Source: an uncultured Eubacteriales bacterium (GTDB taxonomy: Bacteria; Bacillota; Clostridia; Oscillospirales; Acutalibacteraceae). Taken from it: a stretch of 64,000 nucleotides of DNA. The stretch is from assembly GCA_934630515.1 (NCBI GenBank), contig CAKTVV010000005.1:62001-126000 (forward strand). The letters are read 5' to 3'. The position numbers and the translations under genes were made by a program. The notes below the pieces were generated by a model. The model did no database searches and had not been told where the DNA came from. It was given only the letters and a program-made list of their open reading frames with translations. Within the stretch, counting starts at the first letter, position 1; the number at the start of each line of letters is the position of its first letter. Positions 26,625-34,892 of this stretch are shown here, piece after piece.

Positions 26625-27401
26625 CTATTTTTTCAGGGCTTCCGTGAGGATCTCTTGGGTGCGGGCGCTGAGAGCGTCGGTGCGGCTGCTGTCCACACAG
26701 GCGGTGTCCAGCACCTCGGTCACGGTCACCTGCGCCCGCTTAAAGCCCAGAAACCCGGGGCGGCTGTATTGCGTTGCCACCACGACAATGGGGCAGTGTG
26801 CCAGCTTGGCGACCTTGAATGAGCCCGCGTGGAAGGGCAGCAGCCCCTCGCCGGATCTATTGCGGGTGCCCTCGGGATAGATCCCCATGCAGATCCCTTG
26901 CTGCACCGCTTGCGCCGCCTGATGGATGGTGGCGACGGCGTTGCGGGGATTCTCCCGGTCAATGGCGAGAAATCCGGAGCGGCGGATCAGCCCTCCGGCG
27001 ATGGGGTAGCGGAAATTCTCCGGCTTGGAGACAAACGCCAGACGGCGCCGGGGCATGGCCGCCAGCGCCAGCATGGGATCCAGATTGGACACATGATTAC
27101 CCACCAGCAGAAAAGGGCCGTCGGGCAGCTTTTCCAGCCCCGATACCCGCAGTCGGCAGCGCAGAAAGGGCAGCGCCCAGCGGATCGACCATACCAGCAG
27201 CCAGCGGCAGACCGGCGAGTAGCTGTTTTGCCGGGGCAGGCACAGGGTGAAAAGCAGCAAAAACAGGATATAGGCGACGCACACCGCCAGATAATAGCCC
27301 AGCAGCAGCCCGGGGATCCACCAAAGGGATATCTCCGGCTGCAGCCCATAGGTCAGCGCCGTCGCCGCAGCGCTGAGAACACAAAATAAACCCGTCAGCA
27401 T
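26625..27401 (-). CDS. plsC: 1-acyl-sn-glycerol-3-phosphate acyltransferase
   Basis: A PlsC-type acyltransferase making phosphatidic acid. Two N-terminal hydrophobic segments (about residues 1-53) lead into the catalytic domain with NHVSNLDP (HX4D motif) near residue 103, and IYPEGTRNRSG near 175. Length 258. Its start overlaps the end of the upstream membrane-protein gene by 7 bp, so the two are coupled. The name fits the family; acyl-donor preference is not visible. Confidence 0.9.
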   Translation of the reverse strand: MLTGLFCVLSAAATALTYGLQPEISLWWIPGLLLGYYLAVCVAYILFLLLFTLCLPRQNSYSPVCRWLLVWSIRWALPFLRCRLRVSGLEKLPDGPFLLVGNHVSNLDPMLALAAMPRRRLAFVSKPENFRYPIAGGLIRRSGFLAIDRENPRNAVATIHQAAQAVQQGICMGIYPEGTRNRSGEGLLPFHAGSFKVAKLAHCPIVVVATQYSRPGFLGFKRAQVTVTEVLDTACVDSSRTDALSARTQEILTEALKK

Positions 27402-28165
27402 GAGCCTTGCTCCTTTTCGTCGTCTTTCTTCCCGCTTTTACGCCGGGGCAGATTTGCCAGCTTCTCCTCGGCATAGCGGCGGATATGCTCCTTCAGCTCG
27501 CTGCCGCTCATGGGGGAGACAAAGCGCCAGAACCGATGGGAGCGGAGATTTTCGCCTGCACGATGGATCTGCGCCTTCAGCTCCTCATACCGTACGGTGA
27601 TGCGGTATTCCTGAGAGAACTGCCGGATGCGTGCCAGAATATTGACCGAATAGCCAAGATCCACCAGCAGTACGCCGAAAAACAGTCCGATGAAGAACGA
27701 AAACGCCAGATTTTCGGATAACCACAGCACCGCCGCCTGCATCCGGGGATGGAGCAGCCACACATAGGCAGCGCCCAGCACCGCCCACGCCAAGGAAAAC
27801 TTCGGGCAGATCAGCCCCTTGAAATTGCCCCATTCGGCGGAATAATCCCATAGCTTGACGTGCCCCACATACTCCGCCAGCAGCCCGGTCAGCAGCTCGA
27901 TGAGGGTCATGGCGGCGGCGATCAGCACGAAGCGCAGCCCCTCCGCCAGCCACGGTGTTCCCGGCACCGGCAGCTGCGCCAGCCCGTACAAAAGGCACAG
28001 CCCGAAGCCGTATAGCGGCAGGTAAGGTCCGATCAGAAAGCCGGGGTTGATCCACCGCCGCTCTGGGTTGTTCTTGGAAAAGAACCGCCGGAACAGCAGC
28101 TCCAGCACCCATCCGAAGGTGCTGCCAATGAAAAACAAAAAGCATAAGACCAGAAATCCGTTCAT
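27395..28165 (-). CDS. CmpB-type putative ABC transporter permease family protein
   Basis: A 256-residue membrane protein with five or six helices and a basic C-terminal tail. The region GSTFGWVLELLFRRF, RRWINPGFLIGPYLPLYGFG and WDYSAEWGNFKGLICPKFSLAW match a Firmicute family annotated as putative ABC transporter permease, although no ATPase accompanies it. The ATG at 28165 has AAAGGAG eight bases upstream. It forms a two-gene unit with plsC, which hints at an envelope or lipid role. Confidence 0.8.
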   Translation of the reverse strand: MNGFLVLCFLFFIGSTFGWVLELLFRRFFSKNNPERRWINPGFLIGPYLPLYGFGLCLLYGLAQLPVPGTPWLAEGLRFVLIAAAMTLIELLTGLLAEYVGHVKLWDYSAEWGNFKGLICPKFSLAWAVLGAAYVWLLHPRMQAAVLWLSENLAFSFFIGLFFGVLLVDLGYSVNILARIRQFSQEYRITVRYEELKAQIHRAGENLRSHRFWRFVSPMSGSELKEHIRRYAEEKLANLPRRKSGKKDDEKEQGSC

Positions 28166-28216
28166 GGGCTTTTCTCCTTTTCCGGGGGTGTGCCCGCCGG
28201 GAATCATTATTCTCCT

Positions 28217-28245
28217 ACTATACGCTATTTTTGCCGTTTCGTCAA
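28217..28245 (-). promoter_or_regulatory. Promoter of the CmpB-like/plsC unit
   Basis: Minus strand TTGACG (28245-28240), 17-bp spacer, TATAGT (28222-28217). Confidence 0.8.
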
Positions 28246-28268
28246 GTCCGGCACGCCGACGGAAAAGA

Positions 28269-28300
28269 CAAAGGCGCCTGCCTTACGGCAGACGCCTTTG
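28269..28300 (-). terminator. Terminator of the zinc-ribbon gene
   Basis: CAAAGGCG-CTGCC pairs with GGCAG-CGCCTTTG around TTAC; on the minus strand it is followed by TCTTTTCC. Confidence 0.8.
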
Positions 28301-28321
28301 CATCAGACATTGGTACTCGGC

Positions 28322-28597
28322 TTATTCGCCCTTCTGCGCAGCGAAGCACTCGCTGCAGTATACGGGACGATCCTCACGGGGACGGAAAGGCACCTTGCAG
28401 GCTTTGCCGCAGTTGGCGCAGACCGCATCGTGCATCTCACGCTCCGGACGGCCGGCGCTCTTGCGAGCGTCACGGCAGGCCTTGCAGCGCTGGGGCTCAT
28501 TGACAAAGCCCTTCTCTGCATAGAACTCCTGCTCGCCGGCGGTAAAGATGAACTCATTGCCGCACTCTTTGCACACTAACGTCTTGTCTTCGTACAT
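28322..28597 (-). CDS. Small double zinc-ribbon protein
   Basis: A 91-residue cytosolic protein with four CxxC pairs: CKECGNEF, CKAC, CANCGK and CSECF. The segment KVPFRPREDRPVYCSECF belongs to the CxxC-x17-CxxC zinc-binding family common in Clostridia. A nucleic-acid or ribosome-associated role is possible but unproven. The start is fixed by the conserved MYEDKTLVCKECG beginning; longer in-frame starts lack ribosome sites. It is monocistronic with its own terminator. Confidence 0.85.
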   Translation of the reverse strand: MYEDKTLVCKECGNEFIFTAGEQEFYAEKGFVNEPQRCKACRDARKSAGRPEREMHDAVCANCGKACKVPFRPREDRPVYCSECFAAQKGE

Positions 28598-28728
28598 GGA
28601 TGGATACCTCGCTTTGAAATGATAATAACTGCCCTGCCACGGTCTCAGGGCCGACATAGTATGCCAAGCGCTGACCAGGGTTGCCGGGGCATTTATTGCA
28701 AACGGCCTCATGCCGCTTTTGCCAGAAG

Positions 28729-29316
28729 CTATCGGGGGACCGGGAGCTTACGCCGCAGGCGCTGCACCGCATTATCCACCGCTTTTGCATCGATACCGAG
28801 CTGCTGCGCCGTCTGCGCATATGTACAGCCGCCCAACCGACAGAGCAACACCCGCTGCTCCAAAGGAGTCAGGCGCTCCCGCAAGGTGCGCCAAAGCTGC
28901 TCGACGCTCTCCCGTTCCTGCACAAGATGGGCGGGATCGGGCTGTGCCGCATCCGGCACCTCGCTGTCGTCCTCCAGCGGCTGCTCTCGCAGAAACTGAC
29001 CGCCGCAGCGGCGGTGCAGGGAGATCAGCCGATTCCGGATACAGGCGTAAGCATAGGTGGTGAACCGGGTGGCGGATTCCGGACGCCAGGTACGGATAGC
29101 TGCCAGCAGTCCCATCAGGCTCTCCTGCGCCAGATCGTCCCGCTCCACGACGCCGGGGCAGGAATACTGCCGGATCAGCGACTGAATGAGCGGCATCATG
29201 CGCTGCATGACCACCGCAAACGCCGCTTCATCGCCGGCGGCGGCTTGGGATAGGGGGAGCTCCTCTGCCGGATTCCGGTCAGCTTTCACTCCATCACCCC
29301 ACTGCCGCAGTTCCAT
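28729..29316 (-). CDS. Sigma-70 family factor, SigH-like
   Basis: A sigma factor of about 195 residues. Region 2 is clear: VERDDLAQESLMGLLAAIRTW and FTTYAYACIRNRLISLHRR (region 2.3-2.4). Region 4 reads LTPLEQRVLLCRLGG then a helix-turn-helix, YAQTAQQLGIDAKAVDNAVQRLRRKL, close to the SigH/SigK style. The start is uncertain: GTG at 29349 would be nearly leaderless, ATG at 29316 has a weak site, and GTG at 29289 has the best ribosome site (GGGGTGAT). No anti-sigma gene is adjacent. Confidence 0.88.
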   Translation of the reverse strand: MELRQWGDGVKADRNPAEELPLSQAAAGDEAAFAVVMQRMMPLIQSLIRQYSCPGVVERDDLAQESLMGLLAAIRTWRPESATRFTTYAYACIRNRLISLHRRCGGQFLREQPLEDDSEVPDAAQPDPAHLVQERESVEQLWRTLRERLTPLEQRVLLCRLGGCTYAQTAQQLGIDAKAVDNAVQRLRRKLPVPR

Positions 29317-29360
29317 GCCGTCGGCAGACAGATCCTTATCCGCCGACACGATACAGTTAT

Positions 29361-29389
29361 AGTGTACCTTGTTTTTGAGGGTTTGTCAA
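29361..29389 (-). promoter_or_regulatory. Promoter of the sigma-factor gene
   Basis: Minus strand TTGACA (29389-29384), 17-bp spacer, TACACT (29366-29361). Confidence 0.85.
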
Positions 29390-29503
29390 CCTTTATTTTT
29401 GAAAAAATACCGAAAAACCGCAAAACTGCACCAAAAACAGCGGAAAGTGGTTGACAATTTTCGGAAAAATATGACATCGACACAGAAAACCCTGCGGCAA
29501 CGG

Positions 29504-29532
29504 TTGACATTTCCCCCGGTTCATACTAAAAT
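29504..29532 (+). promoter_or_regulatory. Promoter of glyS
   Basis: TTGACA at 29504-29509 and TAAAAT at 29527-29532, 17 bp apart. A further TTGACA at 29451 has no good -10 partner. The AT-rich divergent region 29317-29565 otherwise holds no gene; no T-box was seen upstream of glyS. Confidence 0.75.
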
Positions 29533-29565
29533 ACCTAATGATATATATGCGCAGGAGGAAGCAGC

Positions 29566-30969
29566 ATGAAAAATTCGGAAAAGACCATGGATAAAATTGT
29601 GGCTCTGTGCAAGGGGCGCGGCTATGTGTTCCCCGGCTCGGAGATCTACGGCGGGCTGGCAAACACCTGGGACTACGGTCCGCTGGGAGCGGAGCTGAAA
29701 AACAACATCAAGCGTGCCTGGTGGAAGAAATTCGTGCAGGAGAATCCTTACAACGTAGGGTTGGATGCGGCGATCCTGATGAATCCCCAGACTTGGGTCG
29801 CCAGCGGACACCTGTCCGGCTTCTCCGACCCGCTGATGGATTGCCGGGAGTGCCGCGAGCGGTTCCGGGCGGATAAGCTCATCGAGGATTGGTGCGCCGA
29901 GAACGGCTATACGCTGGAAAAGCCCATCGACGCCTTTTCCCAGGCGGAAATGAAGGCCTTTGTGGAGGAGCACGAGATCCCCTGCCCCACCTGCGGCAAG
30001 CATAATTTCACCGACATCCGGCAGTTCAATCTGATGTTCAAGACCTTTCAGGGCGTGACCGAGGATGCCAAAAACACGGTGTATCTGCGCCCCGAGACGG
30101 CGCAGGGCATCTTCGTCAACTTCCCCAACGTACAGCGTGCCAGCCGGAAAAAGCTGCCCTTCGGCATCGGGCAGATCGGCAAATCCTTCCGCAATGAGAT
30201 CACCCCCGGCAACTTCATCTTCCGGGTACGGGAATTCGAGCAGATGGAGCTGGAGTTCTTCTGCAAGCCCGGCACCGATCTGGAATGGTTCGCCTATTGG
30301 CGGCAGTTCTGCCACGACTGGCTGCTGTCCATCGGACTGAAGGATGAAAATCTGCGGCTGCGGGATCACGACCCGGAGGAGCTGTGCTTCTATTCCAAGG
30401 CGACCACCGACTTTGAGTTCCTGTTCCCCTTCGGCTGGGGCGAGCTGTGGGGCGTGGCGGATCGCACCGACTACGATCTGACCCAGCATCAGAATACCTC
30501 CGGCAAGGATCTGACCTATTTCGATCAGGAGACCGGTGAGCATTATATCCCCTATGTCATCGAGCCCAGTCTGGGTGTGGAGCGCAGCGTGCTGGCGGTG
30601 CTGTGTGACGCTTACGACGAGGAGGTAGTGGACGCCGAGAAGAACGACACCCGTGTGGTGCTGCGGCTGCATCCGGCGCTGGCGCCATTCAAGGCGGCGG
30701 TGCTGCCGCTGTCCAAGAAGCTGTCCGAGCCGGCGCTGGCGGTGCGGGATGAGCTGGTCAAGCACTTTATGGTGGATTTCGACGATGCCGGCTCCATCGG
30801 CAAGCGGTATCGCCGGGAGGATGAGATCGGCACCCCGTTCTGCATCACCTTCGACTTCGACAGTCTGGAGGATGGCTGCGTGACCGTGCGGGATCGGGAT
30901 ACCATGCGGCAGGAACGGGTCGCCATCGCCGACCTGCGGGCGTATATCGAGGAGCGCATTGCGTTCTGA
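29566..30969 (+). CDS. glyS: Glycyl-tRNA synthetase (single-chain type)
   Basis: The dimeric eukaryote-like class II enzyme, 467 residues, charging tRNA-Gly. Early residues GRGYVFPGSEIYGGLANTWDYGPLG are diagnostic; class II motif 2 lies in FRNEITPGNFIFRVREFEQMELEFF near 205-230, and motif 3 near EPSLGVERSVLAVL. A C-terminal anticodon-binding domain follows (LRLHPALAPFKAAVLPL). A CPTCGKHNFTD stretch near 143 could bind zinc. Single gene with its own promoter. Confidence 0.96.
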   Translation: MKNSEKTMDKIVALCKGRGYVFPGSEIYGGLANTWDYGPLGAELKNNIKRAWWKKFVQENPYNVGLDAAILMNPQTWVASGHLSGFSDPLMDCRECRERFRADKLIEDWCAENGYTLEKPIDAFSQAEMKAFVEEHEIPCPTCGKHNFTDIRQFNLMFKTFQGVTEDAKNTVYLRPETAQGIFVNFPNVQRASRKKLPFGIGQIGKSFRNEITPGNFIFRVREFEQMELEFFCKPGTDLEWFAYWRQFCHDWLLSIGLKDENLRLRDHDPEELCFYSKATTDFEFLFPFGWGELWGVADRTDYDLTQHQNTSGKDLTYFDQETGEHYIPYVIEPSLGVERSVLAVLCDAYDEEVVDAEKNDTRVVLRLHPALAPFKAAVLPLSKKLSEPALAVRDELVKHFMVDFDDAGSIGKRYRREDEIGTPFCITFDFDSLEDGCVTVRDRDTMRQERVAIADLRAYIEERIAF

Positions 30970-30979
30970 TCTTCCCCTC

Positions 30980-31008
30980 TTGACAAATCGGTGGGGATAT
31001 GCTTTAAT
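30980..31008 (+). promoter_or_regulatory. Promoter of the T-box/tyrS transcript
   Basis: TTGACA at 30980-30985 and TTTAAT at 31003-31008, 17 bp apart, directly before the T-box leader. Confidence 0.8.
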
Positions 31009-31014
31009 GCTACC

Positions 31015-31290
31015 AAAGTGGATATGCAAGAGGCTGTGACGGAGAGAAGTACCCGGTGTCCGTTTTTTCAGAGACCTGTCGGCTGGTGCGAGACAGGAAA
31101 GCACCCGGCGAAATACACTCCCGAGCCGCAACCTGAACCGCCCATCCGGGCGCAGTAGGGAAGCCGCCTGCCGGCGTTATCGGCTGCAATGAGGCTTCCG
31201 TCCCCTTGGGCGGGAGCGAACAGAGGTGGTACCGTGACCTGTCGTCGCCCTCTGCCGGAGAACTGAGATCTTCGGCAGAGGGCGATTTTT
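31015..31290 (+). promoter_or_regulatory. T-box leader, tyrosine-specific (UAC specifier)
   Basis: A tRNA-sensing transcription-attenuation leader. The 5' stem I includes GAGAGAAGTA; the likely specifier is TAC at 31114-31116 in GAAATACACTCC, the Tyr codon. The T-box sequence AGAGGTGGTACCGTG is at 31222-31236; its TGGT bulge would pair with an ACCA tRNA end, fitting tRNA-Tyr. The terminator is a 13-bp stem (31245-31257 with 31273-31285) followed by TTTTT. Uncharged tRNA-Tyr should allow read-through. tyrS is the third reading frame downstream, which supports the assignment. Confidence 0.9.
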
Positions 31291-31330
31291 GGTTTCGGTG
31301 GTTAGAGTCCGCACAACGGAGGGATATTTT

Positions 31331-31501
31331 ATGAAAAAATTGAGAACCGTCGCATCGATCCTGATCATGGTCCTTGCCGGAATCGTTGGACTGTTCGTGG
31401 GAGCGAGTCTGTAGGAGGACGGGCTGGGCGGTGCGCTCCTGTTTTCGATGATCGCCGGCATCGCCTGTATCGTGTATACGATCGACAACCGTGAAAAATG
31501 A
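31331..31501 (+). pseudogene. Two-helix small membrane ORF interrupted by in-frame TAG
   Basis: ATG at 31331 opens a frame encoding a basic start and a hydrophobic helix (ASILIMVLAGIVGLFVGASL), ending at TAG 31412-31414. The same frame continues as EDGLGGALLFSMIAGIACIVYTIDNREK to TGA at 31499-31501. Together they read as one 56-codon, two-helix protein with codon 28 changed to amber; TTG-to-TAG is a one-base change. It lies between the T-box and a GNAT gene. I do not recognise its function. Confidence 0.65.
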
Positions 31502-31555
31502 GAAACGGCGCCGCATGGCTTAACGAATATGCGTAGAAAGGCGGGGTGAAGCGGT

Positions 31556-32050
31556 GTGCTGCAAATAAGAAACGCCGATAGTGCCGATCTTGAACAGATC
31601 ATGAGGATCTACCGCTACGCACAGGACTATATGATCCGTTCCGGAAACCCTACGCAATGGGGGCATACCTATCCGGATGCCAAGCAGATCCGATCGGATA
31701 TTTCTCAGAAGGCTTGCAGAGTGCTGTATGATGAAACCGGAATACACGGGGTGTTTGCGCTGTTTGAGGGCGCAGAGCCTAATTATGCCCGCATTGAGGA
31801 CGGGAGCTGGTTGAATGACGAGCCTTACATCACGATCCACAGGCTCGCCGGGGATGGTCAGGTGCACGGCTTGTTTCTGTGTGCGATGCAGTATTGTAAA
31901 GGACTCTCCCGAAACATCCGGGTGGATACGCATGCGGATAATCGAATCATGCAAAATCTGATCGAAAAAAGCGGATTCGTCCGATGCGGAACCATATATA
32001 TCCAAGAAGACGGAACACCGAGAATCGCATACCAGTGGACCGCTCTGTAA
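31556..32050 (+). CDS. GNAT family N-acetyltransferase
   Basis: A 164-residue acetyltransferase-fold protein beginning IRNADSADLEQIMRIYRYAQDYM, typical of GNAT domains. The acetyl-CoA site would be near VHGLFLCAMQYCKGLSRNIRVDTHADN, followed by the classic NLIEKSGFVRCG motif. The start is GTG at 31556, downstream of GGCGGGGTGAAG. It sits inside the T-box transcript before tyrS, so its expression should rise on tyrosine starvation. The acceptor substrate is unknown. Confidence 0.85.
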   Translation: MLQIRNADSADLEQIMRIYRYAQDYMIRSGNPTQWGHTYPDAKQIRSDISQKACRVLYDETGIHGVFALFEGAEPNYARIEDGSWLNDEPYITIHRLAGDGQVHGLFLCAMQYCKGLSRNIRVDTHADNRIMQNLIEKSGFVRCGTIYIQEDGTPRIAYQWTAL

Positions 32051-32132
32051 TTTTCGCTTTTTCAAGGCGGAGCGCCGAGTCATCCGCTTTATACAAAAAA
32101 ATCATTTTTATTCATTGAGAGGAGACAAAACC

Positions 32133-33356
32133 ATGACCGTATTTGACGAACTGAAGGCCCGGGGGCTGATCGCCCAGCTCACCGACGAGGAGGAGATCAA
32201 GGAGCTGATCAACAACGGCAAAGCCACCTTTTACATCGGCTTTGATCCCACGGCGGACAGCCTCCATGTGGGGCATTTCATGGCGCTGTGCCTGATGAAA
32301 CGGCTCCAGATGGCGGGCAACCGCCCCGTAGCCCTGATCGGCGGCGGAACCGGCTATATCGGCGACCCCTCCGGGCGCACCGATATGCGCTCCATGATGA
32401 CCCCCGAGATTATCGAGCATAACTGCGCCTGCTTCAAAAAGCAGATGGAGCGGTTCATCGAGTTCGGTGAGGGCAAGGCCATGATGGTGAATAACGCCGA
32501 CTGGCTCTTACAGCTCAACTATATTGAGCTGCTGCGGGAGGTGGGCGCCTGCTTCTCCGTCAACAATATGCTGCGGGCGGAGTGCTATAAGCAACGGATG
32601 GAAAAGGGGCTGTCTTTCTTAGAGTTCAACTATATGATCATGCAGTCCTACGACTTCTATCATCTCTATCAGGAATACGGCTGCAACATGCAGTTCGGCG
32701 GCGACGACCAGTGGTCGAATATGCTGGGCGGTACCGAGCTGATCCGCCGCAAGCTGGGCAAGGATGCCTACGCCATGACCATCACCCTGCTGCTCAACTC
32801 CGAGGGCAAAAAAATGGGGAAGACCGCCAACGGCGCCGTGTGGCTGGATCCCAACAAGACCAGCCCCTTTGAATTCTACCAGTATTGGCGGAATGTAGGG
32901 GACGACGATGTGCTGAAATGCCTGCGGATGCTCACCTTCCTGCCGCTGGAGCAGATCGACGAGATGGATCACTGGCAGGGCAGTCAGCTGAACACCGCCA
33001 AGGAGATTCTGGCGTTCGAGCTGACGAAGCTGGTACATGGCGAGGAGGAAGCCGCCAAGGCACAGGCGGGCGCCCGGGCGCTGTTCGCCGGCGGCGGCGA
33101 TACGGAGCATATGCCCACCACCGAGGTGACGGCGGCACAGCTGGGCGACGGCATGGGACTGCCGGAGCTGATGGTGCTGGCGGAGCTGGCTGCCTCCAAG
33201 GGCGAGGCCCGGCGGCTGGTGCAGCAGGGCGGCGTGACCGTAAACGACGAGAAGATCGCCGATATCGGCTATACCGTCACCGCCGAGCAGTTCAAGGATG
33301 GGCAGATCATCATCAAAAAGGGCAAAAAGACCTTCCGCAAGATCCTGCTGAAATAA
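32133..33356 (+). CDS. tyrS: Tyrosyl-tRNA synthetase
   Basis: A class I synthetase of 407 residues. The HIGH-type motif is LHVGHF near residue 44, the KMSKS-type loop is KKMGKT near residue 229, and GDDQWSN near 193 binds tyrosine. The C-terminal S4 RNA-binding domain contains ASKGEARRLVQQGGVTVN. ATG at 32133 follows GAGAGGAG. It is controlled by the T-box at 31015-31290, although 840 bp and two frames lie between, which is unusual. Confidence 0.96.
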   Translation: MTVFDELKARGLIAQLTDEEEIKELINNGKATFYIGFDPTADSLHVGHFMALCLMKRLQMAGNRPVALIGGGTGYIGDPSGRTDMRSMMTPEIIEHNCACFKKQMERFIEFGEGKAMMVNNADWLLQLNYIELLREVGACFSVNNMLRAECYKQRMEKGLSFLEFNYMIMQSYDFYHLYQEYGCNMQFGGDDQWSNMLGGTELIRRKLGKDAYAMTITLLLNSEGKKMGKTANGAVWLDPNKTSPFEFYQYWRNVGDDDVLKCLRMLTFLPLEQIDEMDHWQGSQLNTAKEILAFELTKLVHGEEEAAKAQAGARALFAGGGDTEHMPTTEVTAAQLGDGMGLPELMVLAELAASKGEARRLVQQGGVTVNDEKIADIGYTVTAEQFKDGQIIIKKGKKTFRKILLK

Positions 33357-33472
33357 AAAAGGCACCAAACACGGCTTGCGGCGGCCATACGGCGCAGCAC
33401 AAGCCGTCCCGGTGCGACGATCCGCCCGGTCTGTCTGTCGGGCGTCCGGCGGATCCGTACATACAGCAAAAA
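33357..33472 (+). other. Inverted repeat after tyrS
   Basis: GCACC...ACGGCTTG pairs with CAAGCCGT...GGTGC across 33362-33415. There is no T tract. It may help end tyrS transcription ahead of the shared terminator. Confidence 0.35.
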
Positions 33473-33509
33473 ACTGCCCCCATCCCGCAAGCTGCGGGAT
33501 GGGGGCAGT
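33473..33509. terminator. Terminator between tyrS and mscL
   Basis: A 17-bp stem (CTGCCCCCATCCCGCA with its complement) around a 3-nt loop; the minus strand continues with TTTTTT, so it ends mscL and may also stop tyrS transcripts. Confidence 0.85.
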
Positions 33510-33526
33510 GTGGTTTACGCTGAAAA

Positions 33527-33952
33527 TTACTCCTCCAGCTGAGAGGTGCAATGGGGGCAGCGGGTAGCCTCGATGGCGATCTCCGATTTGCAATAGGGGC
33601 AGGTCTTGGTGGTGGGCTCCGGCTCCTCCTCGTCGTCGCTCTTCTTCACCAGCTTGGTGAGGTCATGGAAGCTGTTCATCAGCCGAATGATCAGGAACAG
33701 CACCAGCGCAATAATGAAGAAATTGAGCACCGCCATAATGAAAGCGCCGTACCGCAGCGACACGCCGAACACATTCAGCGACAGATTACTGAAGTCCTGT
33801 TTTACCAACAAACCGATGATGGGGGAGATGATGTCGTTCACCAGCGAGTCCACGATCGCCTTAAAAGCGGCACCGATCATGATACCGACGGCCATATCCA
33901 CAACGCTGCCCCGGTTGATGAATTTGCGGAATTCGTCAAAAAACTTTTTCAT
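33527..33952 (-). CDS. mscL: Large-conductance mechanosensitive channel with C-terminal zinc ribbon
   Basis: A 141-residue MscL that opens under membrane tension to release solutes. The signature FRKFINRGSVVDMAVGIMIGAAF covers the first helix (pore), and VLNFFIIALVLFLIIRLMN is the second. Unlike the E. coli protein, the tail after the acidic linker (DDEEEPEP) ends in CPYC...CPHC, a zinc-ribbon-like knuckle found in many Firmicute MscLs. ATG at 33952 follows AAGGAGG. It is a single gene, convergent with tyrS. Confidence 0.95.
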   Translation of the reverse strand: MKKFFDEFRKFINRGSVVDMAVGIMIGAAFKAIVDSLVNDIISPIIGLLVKQDFSNLSLNVFGVSLRYGAFIMAVLNFFIIALVLFLIIRLMNSFHDLTKLVKKSDDEEEPEPTTKTCPYCKSEIAIEATRCPHCTSQLEE

Positions 33953-34096
33953 TCTTTTGCCTCCTTGACTGATTGTATCTCTAAGCATAGCATACTCCGC
34001 TGATAAAATCCACTCTTTTTCTCATTTTCCTGCAAGAAAGCAGCAGGAAAACGACGGCGGAATTTAGCGTATGTTGCCGAAAGTCGGGGGAAACGG

Positions 34097-34125
34097 TTGC
34101 TTTTTCCGCCGACAAGGAGTATAGT
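34097..34125 (+). promoter_or_regulatory. Promoter of azlCD
   Basis: TTGCTT at 34097-34102 and TATAGT at 34120-34125, 17-bp spacer. The 68-nt leader contains an ACGGCAG/CTGCCGT hairpin at 34135-34164. Confidence 0.8.
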
Positions 34126-34193
34126 AAGGAGCATACGGCAGGGTGGCTGCGCCGCCGCTGCCGTCAGTTCATTTCTAAAGGAGAGAAACGGTC

Positions 34194-34892
34194 ATGCGGT
34201 CGCCCTTCATTCGGGGAATGGCACACGGTGTGCCGATTATGTTGGGGTATCTGTCGGTATCCTTTGGCTTTGGGATCGCAGCGGTGCGGTTGGGACTGTC
34301 TCCGGCGGCAGCGGTGGCGATCTCGGCACTCAACCTGACCTCGGCGGGTCAGGCGGCGGGCATTGAGATCATCGCCGCCGGCGGAGCGTTGGTGGAGATG
34401 GCGCTGACCCAGCTGGTCATCAACCTGCGGTATGCGCTGATGGGCATTTCCCTGTCCCAGAATCTGGACAGTACCTTTAATACCCCCCGGCGGCTGCTGG
34501 TGTCCTACGGCATCACGGATGAGATCTACGCCGTGGCGGTGTCCCGTCCGGAGCCGCTGACCGCCCGGTATATGTACGGGCTGATCCTGACTCCGTTCCT
34601 TGGCTGGACAGCGGGGACGGCGCTGGGAGCGCTGGCAGGGCGGCTGCTGCCGGATGTGGTGACCGACGCCATGGGCATCGTCCTGTACGGGATGTTCCTG
34701 GCTATCTTTGTGCCGGTGGCACGCAAGGACAAACGGGTGCTGTGCGTGGTGCTGCTGGCGGCGGCGTTCAGTGCCGTGTTCAAATATCTGCTGCCGGGGG
34801 TGTCCGGCGGCTTCGCCGTGATCCTCAGCGCTTTGGCGGCGTCGGTGGCGGGGGCGCTGCTGTTCCCGCTGAGAGAGGAGGAGAACGCATGA
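34194..34892 (+). CDS. azlC: AzlC family branched-chain amino acid exporter subunit
   Basis: A 232-residue multi-helix membrane protein. GMAHGVPIMLGYLSVSFGFGIAA and the INLRYALMGISLS segment are AzlC hallmarks. Together with AzlD it forms a two-component exporter for branched-chain amino acids or analogues. The stop overlaps the azlD start (ATGA). Substrate here is inferred from the family only. Confidence 0.92.
   Translation: MRSPFIRGMAHGVPIMLGYLSVSFGFGIAAVRLGLSPAAAVAISALNLTSAGQAAGIEIIAAGGALVEMALTQLVINLRYALMGISLSQNLDSTFNTPRRLLVSYGITDEIYAVAVSRPEPLTARYMYGLILTPFLGWTAGTALGALAGRLLPDVVTDAMGIVLYGMFLAIFVPVARKDKRVLCVVLLAAAFSAVFKYLLPGVSGGFAVILSALAASVAGALLFPLREEENA

Noticed and set aside
29451..29456. 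A third TTGACA in the sigma factor/glyS gap
   Set aside because: No -10 hexamer at 16-18 bp distance.
33357..33472. Inverted repeat after tyrS as a riboswitch
   Set aside because: It follows a stop codon, faces a convergent gene, and has no downstream gene to control.
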